The position numbers and the translations under genes are program-made. The notes under the pieces are model-generated. The model saw only the letters and a list, made by a program, of their open reading frames with translations. It did no database searches and was not told the origin of the DNA. Of a stretch of 14,750 bases of DNA, positions 11,201 through 14,750 are shown in pieces (the first letter of the stretch is position 1; the number at the start of each line of letters is the position of its first letter). Source of the DNA: Isohypsibius dastychi (Eukaryota > Tardigrada > Eutardigrada > Parachela > Isohypsibiidae); assembly GCA_034696485.1 (NCBI GenBank), contig JAQIWT010000822.1:1-14750 (forward strand), in the 5' to 3' direction.

Positions 11201-11829
11201 TTATGTAAAAGCTGAAATATTACTCAGGAATGCTAATTTATCCGGCTCTGTTTCCGGTCTCGTAACAATTTAAATAATTCATCGGTCATCAGATTTCATC
11301 AGAAACCTAAAATGTGTCCTAGAAAACAAAAATGAAACTCGATTTTTTGACGATTTGGTTTTTTCTGTGAGTAAAAGAAATCTCATTAGAACATTTAGTA
11401 TATTAAACCAGAAAAACTCTTTTAGAGAATTTAGAAAATATTCTTTTGACGAGAGTTTGTTTTGTGAAATTCGAGAGGCGTCGATCAGAATCGGAGATTT
11501 AATTAACCGATATTAACGGCCAAGCGTGTTCTGTGCATAAATAATTGTCTGGAGCTACTTTGAATTTATCCCATTAAAAGAGGTTCGGAAATTGACCAGA
11601 TGGTGCATCATACGGCTGGACGTGTTAAACCACGGACCACTCATATTATCCCTGACCCATCCAAGGCGATTTTCGAATAATCTCCTCAAAAGTTTGTCGC
11701 TCCCAAAGTCGCAATAATTAATAAGACACTAACCTCGGTCAATCCGTTGGTATTTAAAAGCTGGAATATTCCTTGGGGAGCCACGGCGTTTATAATGGTC
11801 ATCAAAAATAATCCGAGTAGGTTCTTCAT
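1909..11829 (-). CDS. Fas1: Fasciclin-1-like adhesion protein, four FAS1 domains, nine exons, complete
   Basis: Joining minus-strand exons 11829-11734, 4662-4503, 4051-3912, 3772-3606, 3546-3242, 3182-3096, 3034-2660, 2595-2288 and 2238-1909 gives 1968 nt, one open frame of 655 residues plus TAG; all eight introns are GT-AG and phases match at every junction. Residues 1-17 are a signal peptide (MKNLLGLFLMTIINAVA). Four FAS1 repeats follow, at roughly 20-170, 172-333, 334-478 and 479-622. Their H1 motifs are TIFVPTNDAI, TYFLPNNAAF, ITVFIPSNRAI and FTFFAPSDYAW; H2-type motifs (VSNGVLHVIEKVL, TNAVIHVIDNVL, VNGVIHIVDKVL) close repeats 2-4. Sequons occur near residues 38, 250, 285, 420, 515 and 581. 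The tail VVVGLSAILFLVF suggests a GPI signal. Insect Fas1 is a GPI-anchored homophilic adhesion protein of axons with four such repeats and very similar length, as known for the family. TGFBI/periostin is less likely because no cysteine-rich EMI domain is present. Orthology to Fas1 rather than another four-repeat fasciclin is inference. Confidence 0.85.
2288..2595 (-). CDS. Fas1: Fas1 exon 8: end of repeat 3 and start of repeat 4
   Basis: Three hundred and eight nt between acceptor tttttcag and donor gtaaga (phase 0). Encodes TNAVIHVIDNVLGIP, the H2 motif of repeat 3, followed by repeat 4 with NFTFFAPSDYAW. Confidence 0.92.
2660..3034 (-). CDS. Fas1: Fas1 exon 7: end of repeat 2 and most of repeat 3
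   Basis: Three hundred and seventy-five nt between acceptor cgctgcag and donor gtaaat, both phase 1. Starts with VSNGVLHVIEKVL, the H2 motif of repeat 2, then carries repeat 3 with ITVFIPSNRAI and INLHIVPG. This is the most recognisable FAS1 stretch in the gene. Confidence 0.92.
3096..3182 (-). CDS. Fas1: Fas1 exon 6: short exon within FAS1 repeat 2
   Basis: Eighty-seven nt, residues 290-318, between acceptor gttttcag and donor gtatga. Encodes QVYSETVKGTPKF then RVYTNVVQANIP, the beta-strand pair that precedes the H2 motif. Its length is a multiple of three and both flanking introns are phase 1, so skipping would keep the frame. Confidence 0.85.
3242..3546 (-). CDS. Fas1: Fas1 exon 5: most of FAS1 repeat 2
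   Basis: Three hundred and five nt between acceptor tctgcag and donor gtgagt. Encodes residues 188-289 with the H1-like motif TYFLPNNAAFAAM and VRGHVIPG. It carries sequons NET and NSS and the only cysteine of the mature protein (SPECYIGY), so no intramolecular disulphide is expected there. Confidence 0.88.
3606..3772 (-). CDS. Fas1: Fas1 exon 4: end of FAS1 repeat 1 and linker
   Basis: One hundred and sixty-seven nt after acceptor taacgcag, ending in phase 2 at donor gtaagc. Encodes KMFINNALILTERPF, then IIYTIDDLIAPTG, which occupies the place of the H2 strand and helix closing repeat 1 but lacks a clear H2 consensus. A run of twelve C (minus strand) follows the donor immediately. Confidence 0.8.
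3912..4051 (-). CDS. Fas1: Fas1 exon 3: middle of FAS1 repeat 1
   Basis: One hundred and forty nt after acceptor aattacag, ending in phase 0 at donor gtgaga. Encodes residues 86-132, starting APGAWNERRLMEIAQ. The frame stays open into the intron, so the end is set by the donor and by continuity with exon 4. This central part of repeat 1 is diverged from the usual FAS1 pattern. Confidence 0.8.
4052..4502 (-). other. Fas1 intron 2 (451 nt)
   Basis: Donor gtaatt, acceptor taattacag. Much longer than introns 4-8 (49-64 nt) because it contains a roughly 290-nt dispersed repeat copy at 4138-4425. The repeat ends beside a hairpin with GCATGCC arms at 4420-4440. Confidence 0.85.
4138..4425 (+). repeat. 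Dispersed repeat, copy 1 (in intron 2)
   Basis: Aligns by eye with 5388-5640 in the same orientation. Shared anchors in the same order are attggccagt, catcatcagtgtaaa, ttcaaaaaact, tcaccaayacgtaagtt, attagccacgt, tctac.rttcttc and attaacaacaaaa, then acagcatgc. Spacing differs by small indels, so the copies are old. No coding potential or terminal inverted repeats were recognised. Confidence 0.75.
4503..4662 (-). CDS. Fas1: Fas1 exon 2: core of FAS1 repeat 1
   Basis: One hundred and sixty nt after acceptor ttttgcag, ending in phase 1 before gtaatt. Encodes residues 33-85, including the H1 motif TIFVPTNDAI and the strand LQNHI, which continues as APGAW in exon 3 to give the HI.PG signature. 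The homologous repeats at 4138-4425 and 5388-5640 lie on either side of it. Confidence 0.88.
5388..5640 (+). repeat. Dispersed repeat, copy 2 (in intron 1)
   Basis: Partner of 4138-4425, about 1.2 kb away and on the other side of exon 2. The same ordered anchors are present. It is shorter than copy 1 owing to scattered deletions, the clearest in the part before attagccacgt. Confidence 0.75.
9540..9715 (+). repeat. Left array of TTCGCCGAA units
   Basis: About eight degenerate copies, with cores near 9540, 9552, 9586, 9606, 9622, 9664, 9690 and 9706. Many are preceded by GACAC or ACAG. Spacing is irregular (12-42 nt), so this side is more decayed than the right-hand array. Confidence 0.7.
10017..10087. 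repeat. Three successive GC-rich hairpins
   Basis: Stem 1: arms 10017-10023 and 10027-10033, perfect 7 bp, 3-nt loop. Stem 2: arms 10044-10051 and 10055-10062, 8 bp with one G-T type mismatch. Stem 3: arms 10076-10080 and 10083-10087, 5 bp. They are spaced 27-32 nt apart and share a ggg..agc..ccc pattern. Upstream G-runs from 10003 on could also support a G-quadruplex. Confidence 0.7.
10302..10466 (+). repeat. Right tandem array, 16-17 bp units (CGGCAAAATGTCCTTT type)
   Basis: About eleven head-to-tail units starting at 10302, 10318, 10335, 10351, 10368, 10384, 10399, 10415, 10428, 10444 and 10460. Most are 16-17 bp, with two shorter ones of 15 and 13 bp. Each starts CGRC and most contain AATGTC. 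Reverse complement of the left array motif. Confidence 0.85.
11734..11829 (-). CDS. Fas1: Fas1 exon 1: signal peptide and start of FAS1 repeat 1
   Basis: Thirty-two codons, ending in phase 0 at donor gttagt. The N-terminus has one Lys, a hydrophobic core and an AVA-PQ cleavage site near residue 17. The mature start (GIFQLLNTNGLTE) reads straight into exon 2 (FHRLINSS) as the first helices of a FAS1 fold, which is why I join it across 7 kb. The ATG is preceded by an A-rich leader (aattgaaaa). Confidence 0.8.
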
Positions 11830-12130
11830 TTTTCAATTTTATTTCCCGTGAAGCCTATTCGATTCGATTCAGCAGCGATTAAGGGCGCAATTAGTGTTGA
11901 ATAAAAGTGAATTTCCGGTTCCGAAGAGACACTAAATAGATTCGGGGTCCAATTGAATTTGTCGGTTGCGATTCATGACCCACTTCTTCCGGTGAACGCA
12001 CAAATTCCAATCAAACACTTGAGCATATTCCACAAATCGGAATAATAAATAATCGGCTCTCGTTTCTGACGTTTTTTTGCCGGCTGATCACTCTGGATGA
12101 TAATTCGCGCTCGCTCACTCGTTTCCGGCG
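11830..12130 (-). promoter_or_regulatory. Presumed Fas1 promoter and 5' UTR
   Basis: Lies directly upstream of the signal-peptide ATG. A TATA-like TATTTA sits at 11938-11933, about 105 nt before the ATG. An ETS-type core (CACCGGAAGAAGTG, minus strand) is at 11994-11981, and a CpG-rich patch is at 12105-12145. These are motif matches only; an upstream non-coding exon cannot be excluded. Confidence 0.3.
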
Positions 12131-14419
12131 CGCGGAAGTGCTCGACGTTTTATTCCAGGTGGACAATCAAACAATTGGGTCAAGCGGAGAGCATCCAAAT
12201 GGGATCCCTAGTGGTACGCGATAGAGATGTCATTTAATAATACACAGAGTCGAAAACACGCGATTTGAAATTGAATTGCCTTTCACAACTTGTTGGCTGG
12301 CAGCGTAGTGTTTATGCAAAATGGGTGTGTGAAATTCCGGTTGAATTGGAAGACGATGCGTTTGGTGATTCTGAATGCAGACTGTGTTGATTGGGCGACG
12401 CCCTTCACGCTACTCTAAGCCTGCCCCGTCTCTAAATCAACCAACAAAACTCGACCAGATTTCCCTGTATCTTTCACGACCGTTGGCCAGTTAACAATAC
12501 AGGGAACTGGCTATTAAGCTTCGTTTAGAAATGCGTGTTATTTGGTTCCTTGTTTGCGATGTGCGTCATCTCATTTCCCAAGTTCTTATCGCTTGAAGCA
12601 GAGCTCGTTAGCTAGGTCTTGCCCTTCCTTGGACGTAAAATTGCTCCCGGAAATCATCCTAAATACTGGAAAATATTTTCCAGCATTTAGCTTCATTCCG
12701 AATAGATCAGTCATGCAGTTGGCGTCGAATGTTTGTTTCTCTATAAAACGATGGAAAAATGGGCCAGCAGTAGCTTTGGCCACGAAAATTTTAAGTTTTC
12801 GCAAATTTGATATAAGCGAAAATATTATCTGGAACAAGTCCATATGAAATGTATGTTATGGGACAATAATAACGGAGTCTGCGGGGTATGTTTTCGGGAT
12901 GGTGCCGGCGATTTGCCTGGGAGGAACAATAATGGATAGAAAATAGGGGGTGCAGAATCAAAATGATTATGCTTCGTCAGTGACTTTTCCGCCCACTTGA
13001 TCAATGGGAAGCAGCATGAATGCTATTGCGCTGCTCCCGAAATTGACTAGAGCCAGAGTCAGACATGACATTAGTTTATAGCCTTAAGCTAACCGGGAAC
13101 ATTCAAGCTGATCAGGCGGAAATGATTTTTATCCCAAATTTCGCCCAACCGCCATCTCAACTTATGTTCTCATTTTTCATCTCTGGAGACTTAATCGAAC
13201 CGACCTCAGTGTGTCATGGAGCGTGAAAACCCGAGACTGGACGACGTCGCTCTCAGGTGCAGATGAGCAAGAGACCACGGAATTCCCAGAAATTTCAATC
13301 TGCACGGTTGCAAGTGTGCGACGCGAAATCACTTAAATTTGGACGTGATGATAATCGGAAGGAAAAATTGCACAAATGCGGCTTGTATGCTACCGAACAA
13401 AGTGAGCGCTGAGGCCAAATGAAGGCGATCTCGCAGTTGAGGACTCGATGACGGCCATCTTGAAAAACGTACTGTAGGTGGCGCACCCTCAGTACCACGG
13501 AGATCGGTGTGGATCAGAGCCAGCGTTTCACATGATCAATAACCCGATCATCCAGACTCTTTTTTAACTTTGGAATTTCTGAAAAAAGGTCGCGATTAAG
13601 CTCGGTATGACTGTTGAATGCAAGATTTCCATCTTCATAGTAACGCGCATGCCAGGATTTCTAGGTTAACAAAAACATCAAGTCATGTATTGCAGATGAC
13701 CTTCTTTGCGTAGTGCGACGGTGGCTTGACGGTAGAATACTGGACGTACTGTATGTTGTTAAATCTTGTCACTTGGCATATCTGCGGCACGGAGTCAGCT
13801 GGGTACTAACTTGTAAGAAGAACTGACCGTCATGGATCTCATGTAGCGGATGCGGGAGTTGAACAGGTAGCACAACTGATTCATCTCATACTTTGCCATG
13901 TGAGTTTCAATCTGTGTCAGATCAGTTTTTTAAAATTTATGCTCTGTTGGAAAATTAGTTTTTGTAATCACTCATTTTCTTCATGAAAATTAGATACAAC
14001 ACTACAACAGACCACGGGCATGTTTTATAACCAGGCGCATACTTCACAAGGATTAACCAAGTCTGTGACACAGTAAAACCGTTAACTCACAATCACGAGT
14101 CGTAATTGCAAAATCCTTCGGTATCGAACCCATTCACCTGAATCACCGGGGATCCGTTGAGTAAACTTTTTTTGATGTACACATTACTGTACATTCTGCA
14201 GTTTAATGAGTACCGCTTCGGTCCAGAACTAGCGAATCGTAGATGCCACACTTGCCACTTAAGTCCTATTATTAGGGAAAGTCCCTTGTCGCAGTTGCTC
14301 ATCGATTTGCATTCTGCGCAACTGGTGAGCAAAATGCTCACCAAAAACGCAAAATGTGGAAAATTACAAATGCCACCCGCGCAATTGGTCAGATTCGTCA
14401 GTCATGCCATTTTCGCTAG
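12131..14419. other. Intergenic sequence without a supported gene
   Basis: Open frames here (12542-12847 on plus, 12586-12843 and 13295-13498 on minus, 14157-14438 on plus) are short, unrecognised and mostly overlap antisense frames. Structure present: an inverted repeat with 10-bp arms at 12461-12470 and 12497-12506, an 18-bp perfect palindrome at 12666-12683, and a hairpin with 9-bp arms at 14323-14343. Confidence 0.5.
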
Positions 14420-14750
14420 CAAATTCAAATCCAGCTAACATGTCCTGTCACAACTACACCTAACATGTCCTGTCACAACTACACCGAGCTTCTTCAGCCC
14501 TTCGTCGGCAAGAACATTACTTTCTACCGCGAGCGCTTGGACCGATACCCTCAATCCGGAACCTTCCACTCATGTTCCTTCAGTTTGGACGGACGGAACC
14601 TTCATTTGACTATGACAAGTGGTTGTACCTGTAAGTGCACTATATACAAAAGCCACGTCTCGCTCAACATGACCACCCTGAAACATGACTTTATCATTCA
14701 AGTGAGCCTCAGTGATTATCCCTCGATGCTGGACGCCACGACGTTCGACG
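14420..14750 (+). CDS. Unrecognised secreted-like protein, partial (runs off window)
   Basis: The frame is open from just after TAG at 14417-14419 to the window end. Two starts are possible: an exon beginning after the acceptor-like ccattttcgctag (first codon at 14420), or the ATG at 14465. From the ATG the product begins MSCHNYTELLQPFVGKNITF, followed by GTFHSCSFSLDGRNLHLTM. Sequons NYT, NIT and NMT (plus NMS in the longer version) and several cysteines suggest an extracellular domain, yet no signal peptide is visible, which favours an internal exon with an upstream partner. A perfect donor, gtaagt, at 14631 could end the exon at 14630, although the frame stays open beyond it. I recognise no family. 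Confidence 0.4.
14435..14484 (+). repeat. Perfect 25-bp tandem duplication
   Basis: Two identical copies (14435-14459 and 14460-14484) starting ctaacatgtcctgtcac. Each copy contains an ATG. The first (14440) opens a seven-codon frame, MSCHNYT, ending in TAA; the second (14465) opens the long frame. The duplication is not a multiple of three. Confidence 0.95.

Larger units (their letters stand above)
4663..11733 (-). other. Fas1 intron 1 (7.1 kb)
   Basis: Donor gttagt, acceptor ttttgcag. I see no coding exon in it on either strand. It contains a diverged repeat copy (5388-5640), a 22-nt palindrome (7459-7480), a fold-back-like element (9536-10466) and long AT-rich stretches with many ATTA cores (for example 11020-11530). 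A large first intron in an otherwise compact gene is a usual place for enhancers, but I can point to none specifically. Confidence 0.75.

Noticed and set aside
12542-12847. Plus-strand 101-codon frame and its antisense partner of 85 codons
   Set aside because: Both strands are open, neither product resembles a known family, and the region contains a palindrome that makes both frames look similar.
1-14750. tRNA, rRNA or CRISPR loci
   Set aside because: No B-box-like GGTTCRANYCC with matching cloverleaf, no rRNA-like stretch and no regularly spaced direct repeats with unique spacers were seen.

Overview
The window looks like genomic DNA from an animal, most likely an invertebrate with compact genes. 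There are no bacterial-style operons. The one clearly decodable gene is split by GT–AG introns, several only 49–64 nt long, and encodes a metazoan cell-adhesion protein. The sequence alone does not fix the phylum. An ecdysozoan such as an arthropod or tardigrade is an inference from intron size and gene architecture.

The main gene is on the minus strand from 11829 down to 1909. I assembled nine coding exons with consistent phases into one 655-codon reading frame. It encodes a secreted protein with four FAS1 repeats and a hydrophobic C-terminal tail, the layout of insect Fasciclin-1, a GPI-anchored neuronal adhesion molecule. Exon 1 (signal peptide) is separated from exon 2 by a 7.1-kb intron; exons 2–9 are packed into 4662–1909. 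A minus-strand AATAAA lies about 110 nt past the stop.

The large first intron (4663–11733) is non-coding as far as I can see. It holds a fold-back-like element (about 9536–10466) with oppositely oriented arrays of TTCGCCGAA / TTCGGCGAA units at its ends and a GC-rich hairpin cluster in its core. It also holds one copy of a diverged direct repeat (5388–5640) whose partner (4138–4425) sits in intron 2, so the pair flanks exon 2.

Right of the gene, 11830–14419 holds the presumed Fas1 promoter and non-coding DNA with some palindromes. At the right edge a plus-strand open frame (about 14420–14750, running off the window) looks like a secreted, sequon-rich protein I do not recognise. It begins in a perfect 25-bp tandem duplication. 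Left of the gene, 1–1792 has no coding region I can support.
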